Positions 35,223-45,776 of a stretch of 64,000 nt of DNA are shown here, in pieces; position 1 is the stretch's first letter, and each line of letters begins with the position of its first letter. The stretch is from NCBI RefSeq assembly GCF_022489065.1, contig NZ_JAKVTW010000015.1:1-64000 (forward strand), given 5' to 3'. Made by a program: the position numbers and the translations under genes. Source of the stretch: Vreelandella neptunia (GTDB taxonomy: Bacteria > Pseudomonadota > Gammaproteobacteria > Pseudomonadales > Halomonadaceae). Under the pieces are notes generated by a model. That model was not told the origin of the DNA. It saw nothing but the letters and a program-made list of their open reading frames with translations, and searched no databases.

Positions 35223-37259
35223 CTAAATGAACAGTGCAATGAGCATGTCGAACAGCTTGATGGCAGGGAACGGTAAAAGTAGGCCGCCAAGACCGTAGAT
35301 CAGCAGATTACGGCGTAGCAGTTCCGTCGCTGATGCCGCTTTCACCGACACACCGCGCAGAGCGAAGGGAATCAAGGCAGGAATAATCAATGCATTGAAC
35401 AGCACTGCTGCTAGCACCGCCGTCGTCGGCGAATGTAGGTTCATGACATCCAGCACGCCTAGCGCTGGGAAACTGGCCGCGAATAGCGCCGGCAATATCA
35501 CGAAGTACTTAGCCACATCGTTAGCGAGAGAGAACGTTGTCAGCGCGCCACGCGTTATCAGTAGCTGCTTACCAATTTCAACCGCGCTGATTAGCTTGCC
35601 GGGATCAGAGTCCAGGTCGACCATATTGGCCGCTTCGCGGGCGGCCTGGGTGCCCGAGTTCATTGCTAGGCCAAGGTCGGCCTGGGCCAGTGCCGGTGCA
35701 TCGTTGGTGCCATCACCTACCATAGCGACCAGGCGACCGCTAGCCTGCTCTTCACGAATTAATGCCAACTTTCGTTCAGGTGTAGCTTCAGCAATGTAGT
35801 CATCTACCCCAGCGGACGCGGCAATGGCAGCGGCGGTAATCGGGTTATCACCCGTGATCATCACGGTTTTGATACCCATGGCACGCAGCTCGGCAAACTT
35901 CTCTGCAATACCGCTTTTAATCACATCAGACAGCGCTATTACACCCAACACATGCCTATCTTCTGCTACTGCAATAGGCGTTGCGCCATCCCGGGAGATT
36001 CGCTCTATCACTTGGTTATAGTCGCCGGGTATCTCGCCTCCCTGGGCTTTTACCCAATCGGCAATGGCGTTTGGGGCGCCTTTTCTGAGCTGTCTTCCGT
36101 TAGTGAGATTGACGCCCGATAGCCGTGTTTCAGCGCTAAAGGCTTTGAAAGTGGCCCCCTCCGCTTCTTCACTAAGCTGGGGATCAACGCCCTGCTCCTT
36201 TGCCGACACAATAATTGAGCGGCCTTCTGGCGTGGGGTCGTCGAGTGAGGCAAGAAACGCCACGTCACGCACTCGCTGCTTTGACGCCTGCGAACAATTA
36301 GCGAATTCGGTAGCGCGCCGATCACCCAGCGTGATAGTGCCGGTTTTATCCAGCAGTAAGGTATCGATACTGCCCGCAATTTCGACGGCTTTGCCTGATT
36401 TAGCGACCAAATTAGCGCGCATGGCACGCTCCATGCCCGCAATTCCAATGGCCGGTAACAAGCCGCCAATGGTGGTGGGGATCAAGCATACCAACAGCGC
36501 CACCAGCATAATCGGTGAGGTTTCGACGCCCACAAAGGCCGCCATGGGCACCAGCGTGACCACGACTATCAGAAATACCAACGTTAGCATCGCCAGCAGC
36601 ACCGAAAGAGCCAGCTCAGTGGGCGTTTTCTGACGACTGGCTCCTTCAACCAGCGCTATCATCCTATCCAACAGCGACTCGCCTGGGTTGGCACTGACCT
36701 CAATAATCAGTTGGTCTGAGAGCACCTTGGTGCCAGCGCTTACGCCGCTATTATCGGTGCCTGCTTCACGCAATACGGGAGCAGATTCACCAGTCACCGC
36801 CGACTCGTTGATCGAGGCCGCACCTTCCACAATTTCGCCATCTGCCGGGATGAGCTCACCCGCAACGACCTTTACCCGATCCCCCTTGCGCAGTGAGTCG
36901 GCCGTCACACTGCTGGTGCCGCCATGGGCGTTGAGCTTAACGGCTTTTAACTGCCCCTTGGTTTGGCGCAGCGCACCTGCATGTGCCTTACCACGTGACT
37001 CTGCCAATGACTCTGCCCCGGTTGCAAACAGCACGGTGGCAAGCAACAGCAAAGCGATGGTCAGCGCAAAACCGCCATTTTCACCTTGGGCAAAGGCGAT
37101 AGGCGTGAGCCCAAAGCACACCACGGTGCCAATGGCCACCACCGCCATAACTGGGTTACGCGCCAATTGCCGCGGTGTCAGCCCTTTTATTGCCCCCACC
37201 GCTACCTGGCTGAAAGAGAGCGACTGCCGCGGCTGTTTAGCACCTTCTGTATATGACAT
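35223..37259 (-). CDS. kdpB: Potassium-transporting ATPase subunit KdpB
   Basis: This is the P-type ATPase catalytic subunit, 678 residues from an ATG with AGGAGAA ahead. Visible motifs are the actuator-domain TGES, LLVCLIPTTIGGLLPAIGIAG for the membrane region, the phosphorylated aspartate in LLDKTGTIT, the nucleotide-domain KGAPNA and MVGDGTNDAPALAQ, and TFSLANDVAKYF near the C-terminal membrane part. It sits between kdpA and kdpC with short gaps. Confidence 0.97.
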   Translation of the reverse strand: MSYTEGAKQPRQSLSFSQVAVGAIKGLTPRQLARNPVMAVVAIGTVVCFGLTPIAFAQGENGGFALTIALLLLATVLFATGAESLAESRGKAHAGALRQTKGQLKAVKLNAHGGTSSVTADSLRKGDRVKVVAGELIPADGEIVEGAASINESAVTGESAPVLREAGTDNSGVSAGTKVLSDQLIIEVSANPGESLLDRMIALVEGASRQKTPTELALSVLLAMLTLVFLIVVVTLVPMAAFVGVETSPIMLVALLVCLIPTTIGGLLPAIGIAGMERAMRANLVAKSGKAVEIAGSIDTLLLDKTGTITLGDRRATEFANCSQASKQRVRDVAFLASLDDPTPEGRSIIVSAKEQGVDPQLSEEAEGATFKAFSAETRLSGVNLTNGRQLRKGAPNAIADWVKAQGGEIPGDYNQVIERISRDGATPIAVAEDRHVLGVIALSDVIKSGIAEKFAELRAMGIKTVMITGDNPITAAAIAASAGVDDYIAEATPERKLALIREEQASGRLVAMVGDGTNDAPALAQADLGLAMNSGTQAAREAANMVDLDSDPGKLISAVEIGKQLLITRGALTTFSLANDVAKYFVILPALFAASFPALGVLDVMNLHSPTTAVLAAVLFNALIIPALIPFALRGVSVKAASATELLRRNLLIYGLGGLLLPFPAIKLFDMLIALFI

Positions 37260-37269
37260 CTCGTTTCTC

Positions 37270-38961
37270 CTAGAAACCTTGCACGACGGCTTCTGCAATA
37301 GGGCCAAGCACCAGCACCGGTAAAAAGCCGAGTAAGTTAACAATCACAATGACGCCTGCGGTTAAGCCCATAAAGGCTGGGCTATCGACTGGCAGCGTGC
37401 CGCGACCCGTCGGTGCTGTGCGCTTAACGGCTAGCCATCCAGCCACGGCTAGCGGCACCAGCATGGGTAAAAACCGACCAATCAACAGGGCCACTACACA
37501 GGTTAGATTCCACCACAAGGTGCCATCGCCAAGCCCTTCGAAGCCGGAGCCATTGTTGGCAAAGGCCGAGGTAAACTCGTAAAGCACTTGGGATAAGCCG
37601 TGAAAACCAGGGTTTGAGATTTGCGCGGCACTTGGCAGCGCCACCGTCAGCGCGGACAGTCCCAAAATGATTAGCGGCTGGGCAAGAATGGCGAGTGAAA
37701 TCCAGCGTATCTCGCGCGTTTCAAGCGGTTTACCGAGCAGTTCAGGCGCCCTACCCACCATCAATGAGCCGACAAAGGCCGCCAACATGAGATACAGAAA
37801 GAAGCCGATCAATCCCACGCCAATGCCGCCAAACGTTACATTGACAAACATATCCATCAATAAAACCATGCCCCCCAAGGGGTTAAAGCTATCGTGCATG
37901 GCATTGACTGAGCCGTTGGATGTTTGGGTTGTCCAGCTCCCCCACAGTGCAGAAAGATCGGTGCCAAAACGCAGCTCCTTACCCTCTAAATTACCGGCAG
38001 TCTGGGCAAGCTCGGCGAACGCAGGGTTTGGCATGCGCTCTGAATAGACCACCAGCGATGTGGAGACCAGCGAGAACGCCAGCATCACGCAGCCAATGCC
38101 CACCATTAACCGGCGCCGCCCGGTCATCACGGCGATGGCGATTAACAATGCGATGGGGATCAGCGTTAGCGAGGCGGTTTCAATCACGTTCGCCAGCGGT
38201 GTTGGATTTTCAAGTGGCACACTTGAGTTGGGGCCATACCAGCCGCCACCGTTCGTCCCTAATTGCTTAATCGCCACCATGGAGGCCACTGGCCCAACGG
38301 GTATGGACTGCACTTCTTCCACCTGTGGATCCAGCATGTCTATCTGATGCGCAGCCTGATAACTGGCCGGCACGCCTTGCCATGTCAGCAGCAGTGCCAC
38401 CACGGCAGCTAGCGGGAGTAGCACACGTACCACCGTGCGTGTCAGGTCATGATAGTAATTGCCTACGCCTTTTATCAGACCGCGAGGCTTAGCCATCAAA
38501 AGCGTTCTGGCGATCGCAATCAACACCGCCAGCCCTGTGGCAGGGGTTAGAAACTGCAGCGTCACGATGGCGAAAGTTTGGCTTAAATGTGAAAGCTGCG
38601 CTTGGCCTGAGTAGTGCTGCTGATTGGTATTGGTCGCAAACGATACGGCCGTATGCAGCGCTGTATCCCAGCGCATTCCTGGAATACCATCAGGGTTTAA
38701 GGGCAAAACACCCTGAAACATGAAGACGAACCAAGCCAACAGCACTAAACCGACATGCAGTTTCAAAATAGCCACCGCGTAGGCTTGCCACGTCATGGTT
38801 TGTTGGCTATTGATGCCCGCTAAGCGATAAATGGGCTTCTCGATCACCCCAAAGATGGTGTCTATTTGGCCCGGATGGACACTAAGTGCTTTGGCCATGT
38901 AGAGACCGAGGGGAATACATAACAGAGCGACTAACGCGTAAATAGCGACCATATCGTTCAT
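37270..38961 (-). CDS. kdpA: Potassium-transporting ATPase subunit KdpA
   Basis: This is the channel-like subunit that selects potassium, 563 residues with about ten membrane segments. Typical stretches include SFATNTNQQHYSG, KQLGTNGGGWYGPNSSVPLENP, MFVNVTFGGIGVG and SAFANNGSGFEGL, which hold the four selectivity regions. The ATG at 38961 follows GGAG at six bases; a GTG three bases earlier is the other option. KdpF begins just upstream. Confidence 0.96.
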   Translation of the reverse strand: MNDMVAIYALVALLCIPLGLYMAKALSVHPGQIDTIFGVIEKPIYRLAGINSQQTMTWQAYAVAILKLHVGLVLLAWFVFMFQGVLPLNPDGIPGMRWDTALHTAVSFATNTNQQHYSGQAQLSHLSQTFAIVTLQFLTPATGLAVLIAIARTLLMAKPRGLIKGVGNYYHDLTRTVVRVLLPLAAVVALLLTWQGVPASYQAAHQIDMLDPQVEEVQSIPVGPVASMVAIKQLGTNGGGWYGPNSSVPLENPTPLANVIETASLTLIPIALLIAIAVMTGRRRLMVGIGCVMLAFSLVSTSLVVYSERMPNPAFAELAQTAGNLEGKELRFGTDLSALWGSWTTQTSNGSVNAMHDSFNPLGGMVLLMDMFVNVTFGGIGVGLIGFFLYLMLAAFVGSLMVGRAPELLGKPLETREIRWISLAILAQPLIILGLSALTVALPSAAQISNPGFHGLSQVLYEFTSAFANNGSGFEGLGDGTLWWNLTCVVALLIGRFLPMLVPLAVAGWLAVKRTAPTGRGTLPVDSPAFMGLTAGVIVIVNLLGFLPVLVLGPIAEAVVQGF

Positions 38962-38970
38962 CACGATCTC

Positions 38971-39051
38971 CTAAAAACGCTCGGGGCACAGTAGGGCGTA
39001 AAACAGGTACCCAGCCGTTACCGTGGCGATAATCAACAGTACGATATTCAT
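38971..39051 (-). CDS. kdpF: Small subunit KdpF
   Basis: A 26-residue single-span peptide, MNIVLLIIATVTAGYLFYAL and then LCPERF, is encoded between kdpA and the promoter. It has a GAGG ribosome site seven bases before the ATG and the hydrophobic core plus PE(R/K)F-like end expected of KdpF. In other bacteria KdpF stabilises the KdpABC complex. Confidence 0.9.
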   Translation of the reverse strand: MNIVLLIIATVTAGYLFYALLCPERF

Positions 39052-39093
39052 GGAAGTGCCTCTTTTTATGGACACTTCGAGCTTAATGAGATA

Positions 39094-39150
39094 GCGCGTA
39101 AAAATTCGATGCTGATTACGGCCATAAGCGTTAAAAAGTCGTAAAAATAT
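39094..39150 (-). promoter_or_regulatory. Candidate KdpE-binding region upstream of kdpF
   Basis: Three A-tract repeats of the form GT(T)AAAAA begin at 39098, 39130 and 39141 on the plus strand (TTTTTAC-type on the kdp coding strand). Spacings of 32 and 11 bases put them on one face of the helix. E. coli KdpE binds a T-rich site before kdpF, so these are the best visible candidates. The same 206-base gap also has to carry any trkA promoter. Confidence 0.5.
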
Positions 39151-39257
39151 GGCCTTAAATCAGGTTCAGAGCAGATACAAGCCGACGCCCTCTCGACAGC
39201 TTCCCCTTGAATGAGCGAACATCGAGCTACCTTTACGCCAACACGGCTGTGTCATTA

Positions 39258-40631
39258 ATGAAGATCATCATTCTCGGCGCTGGCCAAGTCGGCGGCACCT
39301 TGGCAGAACACCTCGCCCGCGAGGAGAACGACATCACTGTCGTTGATACCGATGCCAAAAAACTGCGCGACCTGCATACCAAGCTCGATATCCGCACTGT
39401 GACCGGGGCGGGCTCCTACCCCATTGTGCTGCGCCAGGCAGGCTGCGAAGACGCCGATATGCTGATCGCCGTGACCAGCAGCGATGAAATTAATATGATC
39501 GCCTGCCAGGTGGCCCATACGCTGTTTCGTACCCCGACCAAAATTGCCCGGGTGCGCGCTACGGCGTATTTAACCCGTAAGGGGCTGTTCGCCCACGAAG
39601 CGATTCCCATTGATGTACTCATCAGCCCCGAGCAGGTAGTCACCGACCACGTGCGCCGCCTGATCGAGCACCCCGGTGCGCTACAGGTATTGGAGTTTGC
39701 CGGTGGCCTAGTACAGCTGGTGGCGGTGAAAGCGTTCTACGGCGGCCCACTGGTGGGGCAGGATTTAGCCTTTCTGCGCCGCCATATGCCCAATGTGGAT
39801 ACCCGCGTAGCAGCGATCTACCGCCGCAACCGACCGATTATTCCCCGCGGCGATACGGTGATTGAAGCTGATGATGAGGTCTTCTTTCTCGCTGCAAGGC
39901 GGGATATTCGCGCGGTGATGAGCGAACTGCGTCGGGTCGAGCGGGATTTTCGTCGGGTGGTGATTGCCGGGGGTGGCAATATCGGCGAGCGACTCGCCGA
40001 GCATCTGGAACACAGCCATCAGGTCAAAATCATCGAGCACAACCTGGAGCGCTGCACCACGCTTTCTGAGCGCTTGGATCGCACCGTGGTGCTTCACGGC
40101 AGCGCCACCAGCAAGCGGCTGCTGGAAGAGGAGAACATCGAAGAGTGCGATATTTTCTGCGCGCTGACCAACGACGACGAGGTCAATATCATGTCGTCGC
40201 TGCTGGCCAAGCGTTTAGGGGCCAAGAAGGTACTAACGCTGATCAACAACGCCGCTTATGTGGATTTGGTACAGGGTGGCGAGATCGATATCGCCATTTC
40301 GCCCCAGCAGGCGACCATCGGCAGCCTGCTCACCCACGTGCGACGCGGCGACATCGTCAACGTCCACTCGCTGCGCCGGGGCGCCGCCGAAGCGATTGAA
40401 GCCATTGCCCATGGCGATAAACAGTCTTCTAAAGTGGTCGGCCGCACCATACGTGAGATCGATCTACCGGAAGGCACCACGATCGGCGCGATTGTGCGTG
40501 GAAAAGAGGTCATCATCGCCCATGGCGATGTGAAAGTGGAAAGCGGCGACCACGTGATTCTGTTTGTGGTCGACAAACGCCGCATTCGCGATGTGGAGCG
40601 CCTGTTCCAAGTCGGCTTATCGTTCTTTTAA
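39258..40631 (+). CDS. trkA: Trk potassium transporter regulatory subunit TrkA
   Basis: This cytoplasmic nucleotide-binding subunit gates TrkH. The 457-residue protein contains two RCK units, each with a Rossmann dinucleotide motif ([15 protein letters not shown] at 4-18, and [15 protein letters not shown] about residue 235) and a TrkA-C domain. The start at 39258 gives the family's standard length and begins with the conserved [12 protein letters not shown]. The open frame begins upstream at 39207, but those 17 residues are not family-like and no ribosome site is clear for either. It is divergent from kdpF. Confidence 0.96.
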   Translation: MKIIILGAGQVGGTLAEHLAREENDITVVDTDAKKLRDLHTKLDIRTVTGAGSYPIVLRQAGCEDADMLIAVTSSDEINMIACQVAHTLFRTPTKIARVRATAYLTRKGLFAHEAIPIDVLISPEQVVTDHVRRLIEHPGALQVLEFAGGLVQLVAVKAFYGGPLVGQDLAFLRRHMPNVDTRVAAIYRRNRPIIPRGDTVIEADDEVFFLAARRDIRAVMSELRRVERDFRRVVIAGGGNIGERLAEHLEHSHQVKIIEHNLERCTTLSERLDRTVVLHGSATSKRLLEEENIEECDIFCALTNDDEVNIMSSLLAKRLGAKKVLTLINNAAYVDLVQGGEIDIAISPQQATIGSLLTHVRRGDIVNVHSLRRGAAEAIEAIAHGDKQSSKVVGRTIREIDLPEGTTIGAIVRGKEVIIAHGDVKVESGDHVILFVVDKRRIRDVERLFQVGLSFF

Positions 40632-40661
40632 AGACACTTTTAACAGGCGCTTTTAGAGTGA

Positions 40662-41396
40662 TTAAATCTCGACAGCGCGACCAATAAACTCAATGGGGCC
40701 GGTGGGCAAACCGGTGGCCGAACCGGTTTCGTCTTCCAGCGTTAGCTCAAACAGCTGGTTATCTTCAAGCGGCGGCAACTGGTCTAAGCGCATCCGTATC
40801 GGTTGGCCTGGCTCCACTAACCCCAGTGATACCGGGGCCTGCCACTCATCCGCTTTGGTCCAGAACTCTAGCGCCTTCCCTTCAGGCACTTCGAACGTAC
40901 CCAGCGGGATCAGCTCTATTTCCTGCCGCGACGATGCCTGAACTACCCAGCCCGCTGACTGTGTTTGCGGGGCAAGCAGAACTACCATGTACTCGGGGGT
41001 CGTCGGTTCGGTTACTTCGTTCGCCAACATCACGCCCATGACTAACGCCGCCGCCAAGCCAAATCCGGCAGCGCCACGCCAAAGGGGCAAGCTGTGTAGC
41101 ATGCGCCGAGGCTTTGGGGGCACAACAGCAGAACCCGTACGTTGAGCGGACACTTCTCGTGCCTTCAAGCTGCGCTCAATACGTGGCCATAAATAATCGG
41201 AAGGTGTGACAGGGGTGGTGATAGCGGTATAAGGTAAAAAGCGCTCCTCCCAGGCCATCACGGCTTTTTGCAGTTCAGGTTCATTGGGTAACCGAGCTTC
41301 CAGCGCTTTGCGCTGCTCTAACGACAGTGTGCCTAGCACGTATTCACCCGCCAAGGCATGGTCATCTTCGCGTTCGTGATCATTAGGGCGGGTCAT
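40662..41396 (-). CDS. Anti-sigma factor (RskA-like)
   Basis: This 244-residue membrane protein probably holds the neighbouring ECF sigma factor inactive. An N-terminal cytoplasmic anti-sigma domain (YVLGTLSLEQRKALEARL) is followed by one membrane span near 100-125 (WRGAAGFGLAAALVMGVMLA) and a periplasmic RskA-type domain with WVVQASS, LEFWTKADEWQAPVSLG. The start overlaps the sigma gene stop as ATGA, with GGGAG ahead, and supports tight coupling. No zinc-binding HxxxCxxC is seen. It is convergent with trkA. Confidence 0.88.
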   Translation of the reverse strand: MTRPNDHEREDDHALAGEYVLGTLSLEQRKALEARLPNEPELQKAVMAWEERFLPYTAITTPVTPSDYLWPRIERSLKAREVSAQRTGSAVVPPKPRRMLHSLPLWRGAAGFGLAAALVMGVMLANEVTEPTTPEYMVVLLAPQTQSAGWVVQASSRQEIELIPLGTFEVPEGKALEFWTKADEWQAPVSLGLVEPGQPIRMRLDQLPPLEDNQLFELTLEDETGSATGLPTGPIEFIGRAVEI

Positions 41397-41956
41397 GCCA
41401 TACACTCCCGTAAGCGCAGTAAACTGCGTTTTATCCAGGCTTTAACGGTACCGAGAGGTGCCCCAGTATGGGCAGCGATTTCCGCGTGACTGAGGCCATC
41501 GACATAGGCGTGAAGTACACAGTTACGCCGCTCGGGCTCAAGTTGCTTTAAACAGCTATCCATCTGCTGGCCGGTCTGCCAATCAAAGGCGTCGTCGGCA
41601 ACATCAGCGTGCTGGAAATGTTCGTCCTGATCTAATTCGGTGGGGTCGTTGCTATCGAAGGTAATTTCACGGTTACGGTAACGAATAGCGTTTAATGCCA
41701 AGTGACGCGCGACACTATATATCCATGCTCGCGCTGACCCTTTATCAGGGTCGAAACTACCGGCGCGTTGCCAAATATTTAGGCAGGCATCGTGAACAAT
41801 ATCTTCCGCCATACCCCGATCTTTGACGATTCGTAATACCACACCTAACAGCTTGGCACCTTCGTGGACATAGAGTTGGTGCAAAGCGTCATGCTCGCCA
41901 CGGGCACATTTCGCCAGTACGGCAGCATGATCGAATTCTGAAGACACGTCAGTCAA
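41393..41956 (-). CDS. ECF RNA polymerase sigma factor (SigK-like)
   Basis: This is a 187-residue sigma-70 family factor with region 2 (QLYVHEGAKLLGVVLRIVKDRGMAEDIVHDACLNIW is its span, ending in the DNA-melting helix ARAWIYSVARHLALN) and region 4 (LEPERRNCVLHAYVDGLSHAEIA and GAPLGTVKAWIKRSLLRLREC). Its gene is followed by the RskA-like anti-sigma gene and preceded on the same strand by an exported DUF3455 gene. The inducing signal is unknown. Confidence 0.92.
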   Translation of the reverse strand: MTDVSSEFDHAAVLAKCARGEHDALHQLYVHEGAKLLGVVLRIVKDRGMAEDIVHDACLNIWQRAGSFDPDKGSARAWIYSVARHLALNAIRYRNREITFDSNDPTELDQDEHFQHADVADDAFDWQTGQQMDSCLKQLEPERRNCVLHAYVDGLSHAEIAAHTGAPLGTVKAWIKRSLLRLRECMA

Positions 41957-42015
41957 ACCCTAGCTCCCTGGTGACGGCTCCGACGCCAGTCGTCGTGTTC
42001 ACAGACAGCATAGCC

Positions 42016-42044
42016 GCTAGGGGCCCGACAGACGAGCCCCTAGC
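42016..42044. other. Hairpin between the DUF3455 and sigma genes
   Basis: GCTAGGGGC and GCCCCTAGC arms flank an eleven-base loop within the 98-base gap. No T run follows on either strand, so it may attenuate or stabilise the transcript rather than end it completely. Confidence 0.5.
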
Positions 42045-42054
42045 AGAATTAGAC

Positions 42055-42576
42055 TTACTCAGCAGTCCAGAAGATGTAATCGGCTTGATAGGTAACAACG
42101 GCGGTAGCACCGTCGTGATCCATGTCGCAAGCTACATCAGGAGCGACACCGCCTTGGGTGTTCAAGCGCTGAATGTAACTAACGCCCGTCATTGCGCCTT
42201 CGCCTTCAGCAGGGTTGGCCTCAACAAGCTGGAGCGGAATGTTGCCATCGCCATTGGCGGCTGTGGCTAGCTGGGTACCGGTGATTTTTGAACCGTCCAA
42301 CGCTTCCCATGTGGCTGGCGGGCCATAGTAGCTACCCACTTGGGTGCCATCGCTGTCGTTAAGCGCAGCGTGCGGGCCTTTAAATACCCAACCCATGTTG
42401 CCGTCGTCTTGGGTTTCACACATGTAAGTAATAGCGCCAACGCCAACTGTTTCGAGGGCGATGGTGTTGCCGTCCGGTACTTGGACATCCGCAGGCGTTT
42501 CGGCCAAAGCGGCATGACTGAAGGATGCAATCAGTGTGGCGGCCAAGGTAGCACGCGTTAGATGATGAAGTGTCAT
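42055..42576 (-). CDS. Exported DUF3455 domain protein
   Basis: This is a 173-residue protein with a clear signal peptide (hydrophobic 8-22, cleavage near HAALAE). The mature part shows DUF3455 features: VPDGNTIALETVGVGAITYMCE, the WVFKGPHAAL segment, GSYYGPPATWEALDGSKITG and VSYIQRLNTQGGVAP. Two cysteines (in YMCET and VACDMD) could form a disulfide in the periplasm. Function of the family is not known. It lies directly before the ECF sigma gene, suggesting it may be a target of that sigma factor or a component of its stress response. Confidence 0.85.
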   Translation of the reverse strand: MTLHHLTRATLAATLIASFSHAALAETPADVQVPDGNTIALETVGVGAITYMCETQDDGNMGWVFKGPHAALNDSDGTQVGSYYGPPATWEALDGSKITGTQLATAANGDGNIPLQLVEANPAEGEGAMTGVSYIQRLNTQGGVAPDVACDMDHDGATAVVTYQADYIFWTAE

Positions 42577-42692
42577 TTCAGTCTCCTAAAAGGGTTGTTA
42601 TCAGCGGCCAAAAATGGCGGCTGTATAGTGAATACCCGCGAGACCTGTGATTGGATGCAGCTAATTAAAAATATTTTTTAAATTTTCATAAT

Positions 42693-42718
42693 AAAAAAGC
42701 CCGCGACGGATCGCGGGC
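42693..42718 (-). terminator. Terminator after the porin gene
   Basis: Eight-base arms GCCCGCGA and TCGCGGGC enclose a CGGA loop. On the minus strand they are followed by six U residues, so they end the porin transcript 47 bases after its stop. Confidence 0.9.
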
Positions 42719-42764
42719 AAGGTGCACTGGAGAAGAAACGGTTACGTTAAAGAGCTCGTATGAC

Positions 42765-44306
<1,542 letters not shown>

Positions 44307-44328
44307 TTACTTGTTTTATGAGCATTTA

Positions 44329-44344
44329 TCTTAATCGATTAAGA
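44329..44344. promoter_or_regulatory. LacI-type operator 1
   Basis: TCTTAATCGATTAAGA is a perfect palindrome with the central CG of LacI-family sites. It lies 56 bases upstream of the porin start, in the promoter zone. Confidence 0.8.
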
Positions 44345-44463
44345 TATACAGTTCAGAAATCCTCTTTTTGAGCATGGCGCACTTCCCTTCTATCATCGCT
44401 TGTCTACATAGGCATGCCGCTGGATTACCTTAAAGCGCTGCTAGGAAGGAAAGACAGGCAAAA

Positions 44464-44477
44464 CTTAATCGATTAAG
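44464..44477. promoter_or_regulatory. LacI-type operator 2
   Basis: CTTAATCGATTAAG repeats the core of operator 1 exactly, about 134 bases away centre to centre. Paired sites allow DNA looping by a tetrameric or paired LacI-type repressor. Confidence 0.78.
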
Positions 44478-44719
44478 CTAATTATTACCAACGTCAAAAT
44501 GCCGTTTAGCGACTAATGTCTAAGTAACTCATCAATGAGGGTAAGGTACTTCAATGTTGCTCAGTCCTCTATCATTGAGGAGGATCAGGAGAGTAAGCCG
44601 CTACTTTTAACTTTGCGTTTTAGAAACACCGGAATCCACATAGTTAATGAGTTGTATAAATATATTAACGTGCTTATTAACAAGAAGCTTACATATGCCT
44701 TGCCCGCAAAGGATGCACT

Positions 44720-45769
44720 GTGACTGACTACCGTCAAATGACACTCAAGGATCTTGCTCAGAAGCTCTGCGTCTCTACCGCGACGATCTCCAACGCCTTT
44801 AACCGCCCTGATCAACTATCCCCGGCCTTGCGCGAACGTATCCTTAAAGAGGCTAGACGGTTGGGATATCATGGCCCTGATGCCAAAGCGCGGAGCTTGC
44901 GCACCGGCCGCTCGCGGATTATTGCGGTGATTCTTGCTGAAAGCCTTACTTACAGTTTGAACGACGCTGTGGCCAGTGAGTTTTTATCGGGTGTCGCCGA
45001 GGTGCTCGACGCTCATGGGCATACGTTACTACTGCTGCCTGGGCGCGGCCATGCATCGCAACCACCAGGTTCAGCGAATATCGCAGATGGCTTTATCGCT
45101 TATGGACAAATGCCTAACAGTAAAGTAATTGATGACCTGCCCGCCCAGCGCACCCTGGTGGCAGTGGATTTTGATATTGAAGGATGCCCAACGGTTCATA
45201 TCGATGACACAGCGGCCAGCTATAAAATCGCCCAGCATGCGCTTCGCTATTTGCCTAAACGACCAGCAATTATCAACCTGCGCATAACCCAGAAGGCGTG
45301 TAACGGACGCGTGACACCCGAGCACACGCTGCTGCCCAATACCAGCACGATCAGCCGCGCCCGCCTTGAAGGCTTTCATAGTGCGCTAATCGAACAAGCC
45401 GTGGATATTGATCAGGTACCGCTATGGAATATCGAGGAGAATACGTTTGAAGTTTGTTCACCTGTGATCGCCGAAATTCTCGACCAACCTCCCGAGCAAC
45501 GGCCTGACCTGCTGCTGTGCATGTCAGACCGCATTGCACTTACGGTGCTAACACTTGCCGAGCAGCGCGGTATTCGGGTACCTGAAGACCTGCGCATCAC
45601 AGGATTCGATGGTATTGCCGAGGGCCAGTACCGCGCTCCGCGATTAACCACAGTGCGACAAGATAGCGTGGGTAAGGGGCGGGTCGCCGCTCAGATGATT
45701 TTGGGTCGCATCCCTCTCGCCCAGCAGCTACTCGAAACAGAGCTGCTACTGGGCGATACCTGCCCTTAA
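44720..45769 (+). CDS. LacI-family transcription regulator
   Basis: This 349-residue repressor starts with GTG and has AAGGA before it. The N-terminal headpiece MTLKDLAQKLCVSTATISNAFNRPDQLSPALRERIL has the LacI helix-turn-helix with the hinge helix near 55-65, and the effector domain (about 65-345) includes LLLCMSDRIALTVLTLAEQRGIRVPEDLRITGFDG. It is divergent from the porin gene and is the probable binder of the two CTTAATCGATTAAG sites. The effector sugar is unknown. It is convergent with gap. Confidence 0.92.
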   Translation: MTDYRQMTLKDLAQKLCVSTATISNAFNRPDQLSPALRERILKEARRLGYHGPDAKARSLRTGRSRIIAVILAESLTYSLNDAVASEFLSGVAEVLDAHGHTLLLLPGRGHASQPPGSANIADGFIAYGQMPNSKVIDDLPAQRTLVAVDFDIEGCPTVHIDDTAASYKIAQHALRYLPKRPAIINLRITQKACNGRVTPEHTLLPNTSTISRARLEGFHSALIEQAVDIDQVPLWNIEENTFEVCSPVIAEILDQPPEQRPDLLLCMSDRIALTVLTLAEQRGIRVPEDLRITGFDGIAEGQYRAPRLTTVRQDSVGKGRVAAQMILGRIPLAQQLLETELLLGDTCP

Positions 45770-45776
45770 AAAGGTA

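Noticed and set aside
44535..44723. A 62-residue plus-strand open frame just before the LacI-family gene, overlapping it as GTGA
   Set aside because: No family features and no good ribosome site; the AT-rich composition fits an intergenic promoter region.
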